64,000 nt of DNA from Woeseiaceae bacterium (GTDB lineage Bacteria; Pseudomonadota; Gammaproteobacteria; Steroidobacterales; Woeseiaceae): contig JAJFKU010000066.1 in assembly GCA_021773035.1 (NCBI GenBank), positions 91,409-155,408 on the forward strand, read 5' to 3'. Positions 34,376 through 42,363 of the stretch are shown here, piece after piece; the first letter of the stretch is position 1; the number at the start of each line of letters is the position of its first letter. The notes beneath the pieces were generated by a model, which was given only the letters and a program-made list of their open reading frames with translations, was not told the origin of the DNA and ran no database searches. The position numbers were made by a program, and so were the translations under genes.

Positions 34376-34732
34376 TTATTCAAATAGTTCGGACAGGAAA
34401 TTTCGCATGGCGATCCAGGACCGCCGATCCGCAACGGCATCATAAACAGTGCCGCGCCCGGTGTCATTCGCTGCCGGGTTGGTAAATGCATGAGCTGTGC
34501 CGCCATAGCCGCGCAGCTGCCAGTCAGCGCCGTAGACATCCAGGGCAAAGGCGACATAGCCCAGACCCGCCAAATCCCTGGCCTTCCCTTCTTCAAATGC
34601 GCTCCGGCCGCGAATCGTGTGCGCAACTAACACCCCCGAATGCGGTCCGGAAAACGAATCGTCCCAGGCAAGCATCCCTTCATATTGGTTGTCGCTATCG
34701 CTGTACGCGATGAAGCGGGTTCGAATGCTCAA
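34376..34732 (-). pseudogene. Dienelactone hydrolase family gene with a large in-frame internal deletion
   Basis: The frame encodes 118 residues. The first ~68 match the N-terminal part of a dienelactone hydrolase (YEGMLAWDDS, GVLVAHTIRG, KARDLAGLGYVAFALDVYG). The remainder matches the C-terminal end (ADWQLRGYGGTAHAFTNPAA, DRRSWIAMRNFLSELF). The two are joined directly at about 34528/34529. Intact relatives are about 240 aa, so roughly 110-120 residues are missing, including the nucleophile elbow GxCxGG and the acidic triad residue; only the histidine of AHAF is left. Start taken as TTG 34732 with GAGGAAA upstream. No frameshift or stop. Either a pseudogene or a shortened protein without hydrolase activity. 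Confidence 0.75.
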
Positions 34733-34751
34733 GAATTTCCTCTGCGATTGA

Positions 34752-35129
34752 TCAGCGGCGACGAACGACGAATAGTTCGTAGCGGCCGTCGGGTCCGATA
34801 AACCAGGAAGCGACGATACTGGTGATACTGACAATGATGGCCCCGAAAAGTGCCGACCAAAAGCCGGCCACATTGAAGCTATCGAGCAACGCCGCAACCA
34901 GTCCGAACATCGCCGCATTGAGCACGAAGATAAACAGACCCAGCGTTACGATAGTCAGCGGCAAGGTCAGCAGGAATACCACCGGCCGCACTACCGCATT
35001 GGCAAGACCCAATAGCAAGGCAGCCAGTATGAAACTGCCGGTGCCGTCAATCCACACACCCGGTATCAGGCGGGAGGCGAGAAACAGCCCCAGCATCGTG
35101 ATCAGCGTGCGAATAAGAATGCCGTTCAT
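34752..35129 (-). CDS. PF04020-type small membrane protein (phage holin family 4 superfamily)
   Basis: 125-aa protein with four hydrophobic helices: ILIRTLITMLGLFLASRLIPG, SFILAALLLGLANAVVRPVV, LLTLPLTIVTLGLFIFVLNA and FWSALFGAIIVSITSIVASW. The motif LANAVVRPVVFLLTLPLTI is the hallmark of PF04020, widespread housekeeping-type membrane proteins of unknown function that databases group with holins by weak similarity. There are no phage genes nearby. ATG 35129 starts directly with the first helix. It is 19 nt upstream of the broken hydrolase gene. Confidence 0.88.
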   Translation of the reverse strand: MNGILIRTLITMLGLFLASRLIPGVWIDGTGSFILAALLLGLANAVVRPVVFLLTLPLTIVTLGLFIFVLNAAMFGLVAALLDSFNVAGFWSALFGAIIVSITSIVASWFIGPDGRYELFVVRRR

Positions 35130-35191
35130 CGGGCTATTATGACATCAGAAACAAAGCGCCGCCTCTGCCACTTTGCTAAAATCGCCGCTCC

Positions 35192-35268
35192 GCGCCCGTA
35201 GCTCAGTTGGATAGAGCACCAGATTCCTAATTTGGGGGCCACAGGTTCGAATCCTGTCGGGCGCGCCA
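35192..35268 (+). tRNA. tRNA-Arg (anticodon CCU)
   Basis: 77-nt cloverleaf. Acceptor GCGCCCG pairs with CGGGCGC, discriminator G and an encoded CCA. D-arm GCTCAGTTGGATAGAGC. Anticodon stem CCAGA/TTTGG (one G-U) around loop TTCCTAA gives anticodon CCT, reading AGG. T-arm ACAGGTTCGAATCCTGT. All arms close. Confidence 0.97.
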
Positions 35269-35304
35269 CTTTTGTCTGCTCCCTGCCACCAACTGATACA
35301 ACTG

Positions 35305-35763
35305 ATGAATCTCGAAATAAGAGACGCCTCGGCCACTGATGCCGAAACCATTGCGAGGTTCAACTCGCTGCTGGCGGAGGAAACCGAGGGGCGCCCACTG
35401 GCCCCTGGCGTCATCGGCCCCGGTGTGACCGAAATACTCACGGACAGCGCTAAAGGACGTTACTGGGTCGCGCTGGACGGACGGCAGATAGTCGGTCAGA
35501 TCATGGTGACTTACGAATGGAGTGACTGGCGCAACGGCATGCTGTGGTGGATACAGAGCGTCTACATCCACGGCGACTATCGGCGAAGAGGTATTTTTTC
35601 GGCCTTGTATCGGCATGTTGAGTCGCTGGCAAGCGCCGCCGCCGGTGTTCGCGGGCTGCGTCTCTATGTCGAAAACGACAATAAACGCGCGCAGGAAACT
35701 TACCTGGCGCTGGGAATGAGCGATCCCCGTTACCGGGTTATGGAATCGATTTTCGAGGAATAA
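35305..35763 (+). CDS. GNAT family N-acetyltransferase
   Basis: 152-aa acetyl-CoA-dependent acyltransferase. The domain begins MNLEIRDASATDAETIARFN; the acetyl-CoA motif is VYIHGDYRRRGIFSALYRHV (R-R-x-G-I-F variant of Q/RxxGxG/A), and strand VRGLRLYVENDNKRAQETYL followed by YLALGM marks the C-terminal half. ATG 35305 is chosen because it begins the first beta-strand; the frame continues a few codons into the tRNA 3' flank. Ribosome site is weak. It lies 36 nt after tRNA-Arg and 46 nt before the peroxiredoxin gene. Acceptor substrate unknown. Confidence 0.9.
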   Translation: MNLEIRDASATDAETIARFNSLLAEETEGRPLAPGVIGPGVTEILTDSAKGRYWVALDGRQIVGQIMVTYEWSDWRNGMLWWIQSVYIHGDYRRRGIFSALYRHVESLASAAAGVRGLRLYVENDNKRAQETYLALGMSDPRYRVMESIFEE

Positions 35764-35809
35764 TCATCGGTGAAAAGTCCTGTACGATCAGCATGAAGGA
35801 GGAGTCATC

Positions 35810-36283
35810 ATGCTTACAACAGGCGCGAAAGCACCCGAGTTCGTTCTAAACAATCACGACGGCACCGAGAGGTCCTTGTCGGACCTGCTGCAAAACGGCC
35901 CGCTGATTCTCTACTTCTACCCGGCCGACTTCACGCCTGCCTGTACGAAAGAAGCCTGTTCGATACGCGACATCCACAGCGATATCCGGGCAGCCGGCCT
36001 GCAGGTCGTCGGCATCAGTCCGCAGGATGAAGACAGTCATCGGCGTTTTCGCGAACAGCACGATCTGCCGTTCACCCTGCTCAGCGACCCGCACAAAGTC
36101 GCAATCAGAACTTATGACGTAGACGGGCCGTTCGGCGCTGGCGTGCGACGCGCGACTTTTCTGATCAATCAGGATCGGTCCATCGAGGACGCGATGCAGG
36201 CGGATGTGCGTATCGGGCGCCACAAGGCATTTATCGAAAAAGCCGTGACCCTCAGAGAAGCCGCCGGCTTCAAAGACAGCTAA
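35810..36283 (+). CDS. Peroxiredoxin, PrxQ/BCP type
   Basis: 157-aa thiol peroxidase reducing hydroperoxides in the cytosol with thioredoxin as likely donor (trxB is at 45503). Peroxidatic cysteine C45 sits in PADFTPACTKEAC; the resolving cysteine C50 five residues later marks the PrxQ (bacterioferritin comigratory protein) type. GISPQDEDSHRRFREQHDLP and a late arginine (GVRRATFLI) complete the active site. AAGGAGGAG lies about 7 nt before ATG 35810, a strong ribosome site. The gene ends 4 nt from the convergent yjbQ. Confidence 0.94.
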   Translation: MLTTGAKAPEFVLNNHDGTERSLSDLLQNGPLILYFYPADFTPACTKEACSIRDIHSDIRAAGLQVVGISPQDEDSHRRFREQHDLPFTLLSDPHKVAIRTYDVDGPFGAGVRRATFLINQDRSIEDAMQADVRIGRHKAFIEKAVTLREAAGFKDS

Positions 36284-36287
36284 GCGG

Positions 36288-36704
36288 CTATTCGCCCTGC
36301 ACCGTAACGATGATCTGCCGCGAATGCGGCGCATGCCGGTGTTCCCAAAGATAGACGCCCTGCCAGGTACCCAGAGCGCAGCTGCCTTGCTCCACCGGTA
36401 AATTAAGATCGGATTGCGTCAATACACTGCGCACGTGTGCCGGCATATCGTCCGGGCCTTCCGACGTATGCGTGAACATCGGATCGCCGTCGGGGATACG
36501 CCGGGACATGAACGTCTCCAGGTCCTTCATGACGGCGGGGTCGGCATTCTCGCACAACATCAACGATGCACTCGTATGCCGAATGAAGATGTGGCACATA
36601 CCAGTACTAATTCCCGAACTTGCAACAACCTGCTGCACATCGGCGCTCAGGTCGTAGGTGCCGCGACCATCGGTCTTAACAGTGAGTCGCTCCCGGGCGA
36701 TCAC
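36288..36704 (-). CDS. YjbQ family protein (UPF0047)
   Basis: 138-aa member of the YjbQ/UPF0047 family, small beta-barrel trimers; E. coli YjbQ has weak thiamine-phosphate synthase activity, though its physiological role is unsettled. Signature blocks: GMCHIFIRHTSASLMLCENA, FMSRRIPDGDPMFTHTSEGP, DDMPAHVRSVLTQSDLNLPV and GTWQGVYLWEHRHAPHSRQI, with the conserved histidines and glutamate of the putative metal site. It overlaps the preceding histidine phosphatase gene as ATGA (36701-36704), so the two are translationally coupled. Confidence 0.94.
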   Translation of the reverse strand: MIARERLTVKTDGRGTYDLSADVQQVVASSGISTGMCHIFIRHTSASLMLCENADPAVMKDLETFMSRRIPDGDPMFTHTSEGPDDMPAHVRSVLTQSDLNLPVEQGSCALGTWQGVYLWEHRHAPHSRQIIVTVQGE

Positions 36705-37288
36705 TGGAGCGGAACATACGGCTCGCCATAACGCAGGCGAATGGTCTTGGTTTTACCGAACCAGGGGATAGAGACAAGATAGATGTTGTCGTATTCGTTC
36801 TCACCGATATCCGGCACGTTCTTGCTCGCACCGAGGTTGGCTATCATCACCGGAACAGTGTTGCTGTGACCGACCACCAGGATAATCTCGCCTTTGTGCT
36901 CCTTGACGATCCCATCCATTACGTCCTCTGTACCTGCCGCCTCGTAAGACATGATTGGCAAGTCCAGCGCACTGGCGATGGGCTGCGCCGTTTCTTCCGT
37001 GCGCCTGTAAGAGGTTGCATAGACGGCATCGATACCTGCGACGACATCCGCATCGGCCAGTTGGCGAGCGAGCTCCGCGGCACGCCGCTGACCGGCTTCG
37101 CTGAGCCCGGGGTCGTCACCCTCCACCGCAGCCTTCTCGGCATGCCGGACCAGAATGATCGTTGTCGTTGCCTGAAGTTCGAAAAACCACGCCAGCCCGA
37201 CGGCAATGGCGGTATAGATGATGGCGACCTGGATTCGCCGCAGACGCCGGCGACGGCGTCTATCGATATCTGACTCGGGTTTGCGCAT
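36701..37288 (-). CDS. Membrane-anchored histidine phosphatase family protein (SixA-like)
   Basis: 195-aa protein. A basic N-terminus (SDIDRRRRRRLRRIQ) and one transmembrane helix (VAIIYTAIAVGLAWFFELQA) anchor a phosphoglycerate-mutase-like domain. The catalytic motif is ILVRHAEKA with the phosphate-accepting histidine, followed by GLSEAGQRRAAELARQL, VYATSYRRTEETAQPIA and the second histidine in ILVVGHSNTVPVMI. With an N-in topology the domain would be periplasmic. Substrate unknown; SixA itself dephosphorylates phosphohistidine proteins. It is coupled to yjbQ, and the 98-aa membrane protein gene lies 11 nt upstream. Confidence 0.9.
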   Translation of the reverse strand: MRKPESDIDRRRRRRLRRIQVAIIYTAIAVGLAWFFELQATTTIILVRHAEKAAVEGDDPGLSEAGQRRAAELARQLADADVVAGIDAVYATSYRRTEETAQPIASALDLPIMSYEAAGTEDVMDGIVKEHKGEIILVVGHSNTVPVMIANLGASKNVPDIGENEYDNIYLVSIPWFGKTKTIRLRYGEPYVPLQ

Positions 37289-37299
37289 GGGGTGCGACT

Positions 37300-37596
37300 T
37301 TACTCGTCCTTTTCCTCATCGGCAACGACCCGATACTCACCCTCAATGACGCCGGCCGGCGGGTTGGCGCCTTTTTTCTGTCCTGTTCCGGGTTGGCCCT
37401 TCATCTGCCGTCTAAACCACCAGACGCGCAGGCCAACTATCGATGCCATGATCAGAACGATGCAGCCAACAATGACGAAGGCGAAAAAACCCAGAACAAT
37501 CGACGCGCCGATGGCCAGTGCACCGACGATGATCACCAGAATGTTCGCAATGGGGTTTCCGGCCGGAAAGCTGTTATTACCTGAGAAGTGTTTCAA
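37300..37596 (-). CDS. Small membrane protein of unknown function
   Basis: 98-aa protein with a Gly/Ala-rich hydrophobic stretch spanning two helices (about residues 16-36 and 38-56: ANILVIIVGALAIGASIVLG, FFAFVIVGCIVLIMASIVGL), a basic switch VWWFRRQMKG and an acidic C-terminal tail (GVIEGEYRVVADEEKDE). The IEGEYxVVxDE ending recurs in a family of small proteobacterial membrane proteins of unknown role. It lies 11 nt upstream of the histidine phosphatase gene on the same strand, so the three minus-strand genes 37596-36288 probably form one operon. Confidence 0.8.
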   Translation of the reverse strand: MKHFSGNNSFPAGNPIANILVIIVGALAIGASIVLGFFAFVIVGCIVLIMASIVGLRVWWFRRQMKGQPGTGQKKGANPPAGVIEGEYRVVADEEKDE

Positions 37597-37743
37597 TCCG
37601 TTTTCCTAAACTTACGAGCGCATGGGTACAGACTCTGACCAGTAAATATGAGGGTCATTCGCACTATTTTCAATATTCCGCGCTACAACGGCTTGAATCC
37701 TCCCGATCCTGCAAGCACAATGCGCTCGCGCTCAAGCTGACAC

Positions 37744-37834
37744 GGAGAGGTGGCAGAGCGGTTGAATGCACTGGTCTTGAAAACCAGCAAGGGTTAATAG
37801 CCCTTCGTGGGTTCAAATCCCACCCTCTCCGCCA
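37744..37834 (+). tRNA. tRNA-Ser (anticodon UGA)
   Basis: 91-nt class II tRNA. Acceptor GGAGAGG pairs with CCTCTCC, discriminator G and encoded CCA. Anticodon stem CTGGT/ACCAG around loop CTTGAAA gives TGA, reading UCA. A long variable arm (AAGGGTTAATAGCCCTT) is diagnostic of tRNA-Ser. T-arm GTGGGTTCAAATCCCAC. Confidence 0.97.
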
Positions 37835-37839
37835 AACCC

Positions 37840-37880
37840 GGAAAAGGGGTCAGAGCCCAAGGGGCTCTGACCCCTTTTCC
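37840..37880. repeat. REP-like perfect hairpin element next to tRNA-Ser
   Basis: Perfect 19-bp arms (37840-37858 and 37862-37880) with a 3-nt loop. The core AAAAGGGGTCAGAGCCC recurs, with T to G, at 57402-57418. It begins 6 nt after the tRNA CCA end. The sequence class resembles the dispersed REP-type palindromes of gammaproteobacteria; it may double as a terminator for the tRNA, although no pure T-run follows. Confidence 0.8.
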
Positions 37881-37900
37881 CTCCCGATCGGAAGCTAGAC

Positions 37901-38560
37901 ATGGCTACAATTCTCATTACCGGCTGCAACCGCGGCATTGGACTGCAACTCGCGACCCAGCTCAAGGCCCGCGGCGACACCGTTATTGGCGTCTGCCGCA
38001 AACCCAGTGACGAAGTGTCCGCGCTTGGCACAGACCTTATCTCCGGCATCGATGTCAGCGAAGCCGGTTCCGTCGCGTCGCTGGCAACAACCCTCAAGGG
38101 CAGAACACTGGATGTCCTCATCAACAACGCCGGTATACTGCTGCGCGACGAATTCGGCTCTCTCGACTACGACGAGATGCTCACACAGTTTTCAGTCAAT
38201 ACGCTGGGCCCGCTGCGCGTTACGGAGGCATTGCGGAACAACCTGCAGGAAGGATCCAAAGTCGCCATCGTGTCCAGCCGCGTCGGTTCGATTGCCGACA
38301 ACGGTTCCGGAGGCTACTACGGCTATCGCGCTTCGAAAACGGCCGTGAACCAGGTCGCGGTTAACTTAATGCACGAGCTAAAGCCCAGAGGCGTCGCCGT
38401 TGCGGCCCTGCACCCGGGTCTGGTGGCAACAGAAATGACTAACGGGCAGGGAATTTCGCCCACGGATTCCGCGCAGGGCCTGATTCGCCGCATCGACGAA
38501 CTCTCTATCGAAAACACCGGCACCTTCTGGCATGCCGAAGGCTATGAATTACCGTGGTAG
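37901..38560 (+). CDS. Short-chain dehydrogenase/reductase (C-factor-like)
   Basis: 219-aa cytosolic NAD(P)-dependent oxidoreductase. Cofactor motif TGCNRGIG at residues 8-15 (ILITGCNRGIGLQLATQL), NNAG (VLINNAGILL), catalytic serine in VAIVSSRVGSIAD and YxxxK as YGYRASK. The length and the C-terminus TGTFWHAEGYELPW match the C-factor/CsgA-like SDR branch. Ribosome site is weak before ATG 37901. It sits alone between the tRNA-Ser/REP element and the Bax-inhibitor gene, 36 nt before the latter. Substrate unknown. Confidence 0.9.
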   Translation: MATILITGCNRGIGLQLATQLKARGDTVIGVCRKPSDEVSALGTDLISGIDVSEAGSVASLATTLKGRTLDVLINNAGILLRDEFGSLDYDEMLTQFSVNTLGPLRVTEALRNNLQEGSKVAIVSSRVGSIADNGSGGYYGYRASKTAVNQVAVNLMHELKPRGVAVAALHPGLVATEMTNGQGISPTDSAQGLIRRIDELSIENTGTFWHAEGYELPW

Positions 38561-38596
38561 AATCGCCCCAGTATTACGATCAAAGGAGTAGTCCTA

Positions 38597-39292
38597 ATGC
38601 AGAATAATCTGAATTCAACAGCACCGGTATCGAGCCTCGCGGTAGAGGACCGGTCCCAGTTCATCTGGAAGTGCTACGCCCATGTGGTCGGCGCGATCCT
38701 GGCGCTGGTCGCGATCGAAACGTATCTGTTTCAATCCGGCGTTGCCTGGCAAATCGCACAACCGATGCTGAGCAGCCCGTTCATTGTCCTGGCGGCGTTT
38801 ATCGCGCTCAGCTGGGGCGCCAGCCATTTCGCGCATCGTCTTGAATCAAAGACTTCGCAATACGCCGCCTTCGCGGTATTTGTCTTCGTCTGGGCAATCA
38901 TGTTCGTGCCAATGCTCGCCATGGCACTTACTATGGACGCCAGCGGCAGCATGATAGAAAGTGCAGCCGCGGTTACGGTATTCGGCTGTGTCGCCCTCAT
39001 CGCGACGGTCATGATTACGCGCAAAGACTTCTCTTTCCTTCGCAGCGTGCTGGTCTGGGGCTTCTTTATCGCGATGGGATTGATCGGCGCTTCGTTTCTG
39101 TTTGGCTGGAATCTCGGCACCTGGTTTTCTATCGGCATGATCGGTTTTGCCGGTGTTGCGGTACTGTATGACACGTCAAACATCATGCACCACTACCCGC
39201 AGGACAAGTATGTTGCCGCATCGATGGCGTTATTTGCATCAATCGCAATGATGTTCTGGTACGTCCTGCGACTGTTCATGAGTCGCGACTGA
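38597..39292 (+). CDS. Bax inhibitor-1/YccA family membrane protein
   Basis: 231-aa inner-membrane protein with seven hydrophobic helices. The C-terminal segment GMIGFAGVAVLYDTSNIMHH carries the family aspartate in YDTSNI, and the domain begins FIWKCYAHVVGAILALVAIE. YccA-type members modulate the FtsH protease; others act as pH-sensitive calcium leak channels. Which applies here cannot be told. AAAGGAG lies about 8 nt before ATG 38597. The gene ends in a strong bidirectional terminator shared with serS. Confidence 0.92.
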   Translation: MQNNLNSTAPVSSLAVEDRSQFIWKCYAHVVGAILALVAIETYLFQSGVAWQIAQPMLSSPFIVLAAFIALSWGASHFAHRLESKTSQYAAFAVFVFVWAIMFVPMLAMALTMDASGSMIESAAAVTVFGCVALIATVMITRKDFSFLRSVLVWGFFIAMGLIGASFLFGWNLGTWFSIGMIGFAGVAVLYDTSNIMHHYPQDKYVAASMALFASIAMMFWYVLRLFMSRD

Positions 39293-39318
39293 AGACCCAT
39301 GCGAGCAACCTAGACGTC

Positions 39319-39346
39319 GAAAAGGGCCCGCGAGGGCCCTTTTCTT
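39319..39346. terminator. Bidirectional rho-independent terminator between the BI-1 gene and serS
   Basis: Perfect 11-bp stem GAAAAGGGCCC / GGGCCCTTTTC with loop GCGA; T-rich tail on the plus strand (TTTTCTTT) and an A-run before the stem that gives a T-run on the minus strand. It lies between the convergent stops at 39292 and 39350. Confidence 0.88.
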
Positions 39347-39349
39347 TAG

Positions 39350-40624
39350 CTACACGATGAGCTCAAGACCGCCCATATAGGGCTGTAGCACCGCCGGGAC
39401 GCGAATGCTGCCGTCTTCGTTCTGATAGTTCTCCATCACTGCAATGAGCGCCCTGCCCGCGGCCACACCGGAGCCATTCAGCGTATGAATCAGCTCCGGC
39501 TTACCGGTATCAGGGTTACGCCGCCGCGCCTTCATGCGTCGCGCCTGAAAATCGTTGTAATTACTGCACGAAGATATCTCGCGGTACTTTTGCTGGCCGG
39601 GTAACCAGACCTCAATGTCGTAAGTCTTGGTTGCACCGAAGCCGACATCGCCGGCGCACAGCGCAACCACCCGGTAGGGCAACTCCAGCTTTTGCAATAC
39701 GATCTCGGCATGGCCGGTCAGCGCCTCCAGTGCCGCCGCCGACTCGTCGGCCGCAACGAAATGTACCAGTTCCACCTTCTCAAACTGGTGCTGGCGAATC
39801 ATGCCACGCGTATCCTGCCCGTAAGAACCCGCCTCGGACCGGAAACAGGGTGTATGGGCGGTGAACTTCAGCGGCAATTGATCGGCTTCGAGCAGCGAGT
39901 CACGTACCAGGTTGGTGATCGGGACCTCCGCCGTCGGGATCAGGTAAAACGGCGTCTCGCCAGTGGTCTTGAACAGATCTTCTTCGAACTTCGGCAACTG
40001 CCCTGTGCCAACCAGCGCATGAGCGTGAACAAGATACGGGACATAGGTCTCTTCGTAACCGTGCTCCAGCGTATGCGTATCCAGCATGAACTGAATCAAT
40101 GCACGGTGCAGCCTCGCTAACGATCCTTTCATCACCGTGAAGCGTGAACCGGATATACGGCTCGCGGCTTCGAAATCGATCATCCCGAGGCGCTCACCGA
40201 GATCGATGTGGTCGCGGGCGCTAAAAGCGCCTGTTGCCGGATCTCCCCAGCTGCGAACCTCGACATTGCTGTCTTCGTCTCTACCCTCGGGAACACTGTC
40301 GTCCAGAAGATTAGGCAGATCGAATTCCACCGCGGCAATCGCGGCTTGTAACTCTTGCAGCGTCGACTCGCTCTTTGACAAACGAGCACCGATATCCTCA
40401 ACAGCGGCGAGCAATGGCGCGATATCTTCGCCCTGTGCCTTCGCCTGGCCAATTCGTTTCGAACTCGCGTTGCGTTCGCTCTGCAGTTGCTGTGTTTCAA
40501 CCTGTATGGCCTTACGCTGCTCTTCGAGTGCAAGGTACTTATCGGCATCGAAGACATAACCGCGCCGCGCCAGGTTGGCTGCGACGTCGGCAGCAGATTG
40601 CCGCAGTAATTTCGGATCTATCAT
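39350..40624 (-). CDS. serS: Seryl-tRNA synthetase
   Basis: 424-aa class II aminoacyl-tRNA synthetase charging tRNA-Ser. The N-terminal coiled-coil arm (about residues 30-100, ERNASSKRIGQAKAQGEDIA) contacts the long variable arm of tRNA-Ser, a copy of which is encoded at 37744. Motif 2 is PCFRSEAGSYGQDTRGMIRQ and motif 3 GSGVAAGRALIAVMENYQ; the serine pocket TAEVPITN is present. ATG 40624 overlaps the rarA stop as ATGA. The gene order ftsK, lolA, rarA, serS is as in E. coli and Pseudomonas. Confidence 0.97.
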   Translation of the reverse strand: MIDPKLLRQSAADVAANLARRGYVFDADKYLALEEQRKAIQVETQQLQSERNASSKRIGQAKAQGEDIAPLLAAVEDIGARLSKSESTLQELQAAIAAVEFDLPNLLDDSVPEGRDEDSNVEVRSWGDPATGAFSARDHIDLGERLGMIDFEAASRISGSRFTVMKGSLARLHRALIQFMLDTHTLEHGYEETYVPYLVHAHALVGTGQLPKFEEDLFKTTGETPFYLIPTAEVPITNLVRDSLLEADQLPLKFTAHTPCFRSEAGSYGQDTRGMIRQHQFEKVELVHFVAADESAAALEALTGHAEIVLQKLELPYRVVALCAGDVGFGATKTYDIEVWLPGQQKYREISSCSNYNDFQARRMKARRRNPDTGKPELIHTLNGSGVAAGRALIAVMENYQNEDGSIRVPAVLQPYMGGLELIV

Positions 40625-41958
40625 GGTTTCTGTGGGCTCTGTTTATCCTGGTTACGACGCTCGATCTCCTCGAGCTTTTCGCGAATCCGAATCTCCAGTC
40701 CGCGAGGCACGGGATGATAATACTTAACCGCGCTCATGTCGTCGGGAAAGTAGCTTTCGCCCGCAGCATGGGCCGCTTCCTCATCGTGCGCGTAGCGATA
40801 CTCTTGACCATAGCCAAGGTCCTTCATCAGGCGCGTAGGTGCGTTGCGAAGATGCAACGGAACTTCCAGTGAACCGAGTTTGCGAGCGTCTTCCAAAGCC
40901 GCCTTGGACGCCGTGTAAACGGCGTTACTCTTTGGCGCGCAGGCGAGATATACGACCGCATGCGCGATCGCCAGCTCACCTTCCGGGCTGCCAAGACGTT
41001 CCTGCGCTTCCCAGGCATTGAGCGTCATTTGCAACGCGCGCGGGTCGGCATTTCCGATATCTTCCGACGCGACACGAATCAGACGCCGTGCGATATACAG
41101 CGGGTCGCAACCACCGTCGAGCATGCGCATCAGCCAGTACAGCGAAGCATCCGGGTCGGTACCGCGAATCGACTTGTGCAGCGCCGATATCTGATCGTAG
41201 AAATACTCGCCCTGTTTATCGAAGCGACGCCGACTGCCCGAGGCCACCTCTTTAACGATGTCTTCGTTGATATTGCCGTCTTCTGCCAGGTCCGCCGCTA
41301 ACTCCAGCAAATTCAGCGAGCGCCTGGCATCGCCATCGGCTGCTGTGGCAATCAGGTCAATCGACGTATCACTAATCGTGTAGCAAGCGTTCAGCCCACG
41401 TTTCTCGTCCTGTAACGCACGTTTAAGAATATCGCGCAGATCCTCTACCTCGAGCATTTTCAAAACGTACACACGCGCTCGAGACAACAACGCATTGTTC
41501 AGTTCGAACGACGGATTCTCTGTCGTCGCACCAATGAAAGTCAGAGTGCCGTTTTCGACGAAGGGCAGAAACGCGTCCTGCTGCGACTTGTTGAAGCGGT
41601 GCACCTCGTCGAGGAACAGGACCGTACTTCGATTGCCCATCTGTCGATGCTGCTCGGCTTCCGCAACCGCCGCGCGGATATCCTTCACACCCGCCATTAC
41701 CGCCGACAGCGCGATGAAGTGCGCGTCAGTCGTCGTGGCGATCATGCGGGCGAGCGTTGTTTTGCCGGTGCCCGGCGGTCCCCAGAAAACCATGGAGTGG
41801 GCCCGCCCCTGACTTATCGCGCGTTGTAACGGTTTACCCTCGGCCAGCAGGTGACGCTGCCCGTAAAACTCCGCCAGCGTCGCAGGCCGCATGCGATCCG
41901 CCAGCGGGCTCTCGATATCGCTCTCGATTGTGAACAAATCAGTCAACGCAAACCCCAA
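40621..41958 (-). CDS. rarA: Replication-associated recombination protein A
   Basis: 445-aa AAA+ ATPase of the RarA/MgsA/WRNIP1 family, acting at stalled replication forks. Walker A WGPPGTGKTTLARMIA, Walker B VLFLDEVHRFNKSQQD, sensor 1 FIGATTENPSFELN and the C-terminal tetramerisation region VYLACAPKSNAVYTASKAAL and MKDLGYGQEYRYAHDE are all present. The start is a TTG; 41958 abuts the VanZ-like stop, but the TTG at 41946 (MTDLFTIESD) has a better-placed GGGG and is an equal candidate. It is coupled to serS downstream. Confidence 0.95.
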   Translation of the reverse strand: MGFALTDLFTIESDIESPLADRMRPATLAEFYGQRHLLAEGKPLQRAISQGRAHSMVFWGPPGTGKTTLARMIATTTDAHFIALSAVMAGVKDIRAAVAEAEQHRQMGNRSTVLFLDEVHRFNKSQQDAFLPFVENGTLTFIGATTENPSFELNNALLSRARVYVLKMLEVEDLRDILKRALQDEKRGLNACYTISDTSIDLIATAADGDARRSLNLLELAADLAEDGNINEDIVKEVASGSRRRFDKQGEYFYDQISALHKSIRGTDPDASLYWLMRMLDGGCDPLYIARRLIRVASEDIGNADPRALQMTLNAWEAQERLGSPEGELAIAHAVVYLACAPKSNAVYTASKAALEDARKLGSLEVPLHLRNAPTRLMKDLGYGQEYRYAHDEEAAHAAGESYFPDDMSAVKYYHPVPRGLEIRIREKLEEIERRNQDKQSPQKP

Positions 41959-42363
41959 TCACCGGTTCGTCAGCCACTTCTCCACACGCAGACACCAGCC
42001 ACCGAAGCCGGCAGCACCCATTGCAAGGCCGACAACGATACCCGCGGCGTCGGCGCCGACATCCAGCCACTCTGCCGTGCGATAGCCGACCAGTCGCTGG
42101 CAAAGCTCGATGATCAGTCCGAACGCCAGCAAGCCGACGGCGATTCGCCAGTAGGCGTTGCTACGGTACAAGCCACTGAACCACAGCGACAAGGCCAGAA
42201 AAGTAAGGCCATGTAACCATTTATCGATGCCTTTAAACCAGGTCAGGGCCTGCCCGCGATCTTCCCATAGCCACACTGCCGGCATCAGGGTTGCGCACAA
42301 CACCAGGAACAGAATCGCCAGGCTGGCGGTCTGCCAGCGTCCTGCGTAACGCAGCGGCAGCAT
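41959..42363 (-). CDS. VanZ-like membrane protein
   Basis: 134-aa protein with four hydrophobic helices. The VanZ-family pattern shows as DKWLHGLTFLALSLWFSGLY, a histidine in the second helix, and GLIIELCQRLVGYRTAEWLD with the conserved ExxQ and DVGADAAGIVVGLAMG at the end. The namesake VanZ gives low-level teicoplanin resistance, but most members are of unknown role, and nothing here suggests resistance. ATG 42363 shares one base with the lolA stop (TGATG), and its stop abuts rarA, so it is an insertion in the lolA-rarA operon. Confidence 0.88.
   Translation of the reverse strand: MLPLRYAGRWQTASLAILFLVLCATLMPAVWLWEDRGQALTWFKGIDKWLHGLTFLALSLWFSGLYRSNAYWRIAVGLLAFGLIIELCQRLVGYRTAEWLDVGADAAGIVVGLAMGAAGFGGWCLRVEKWLTNR

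Noticed and set aside
34752..35129. Phage holin, hinting at a prophage
   Set aside because: The PF04020 family is a common chromosomal membrane protein; there are no phage structural, lysis or integrase genes nearby.
37744..37880. tRNA-Ser 3' end plus hairpin as an integrative-element attachment site
   Set aside because: No integrase and no repeated tRNA 3' segment found in the window; the hairpin is a REP-like element with a second copy elsewhere.
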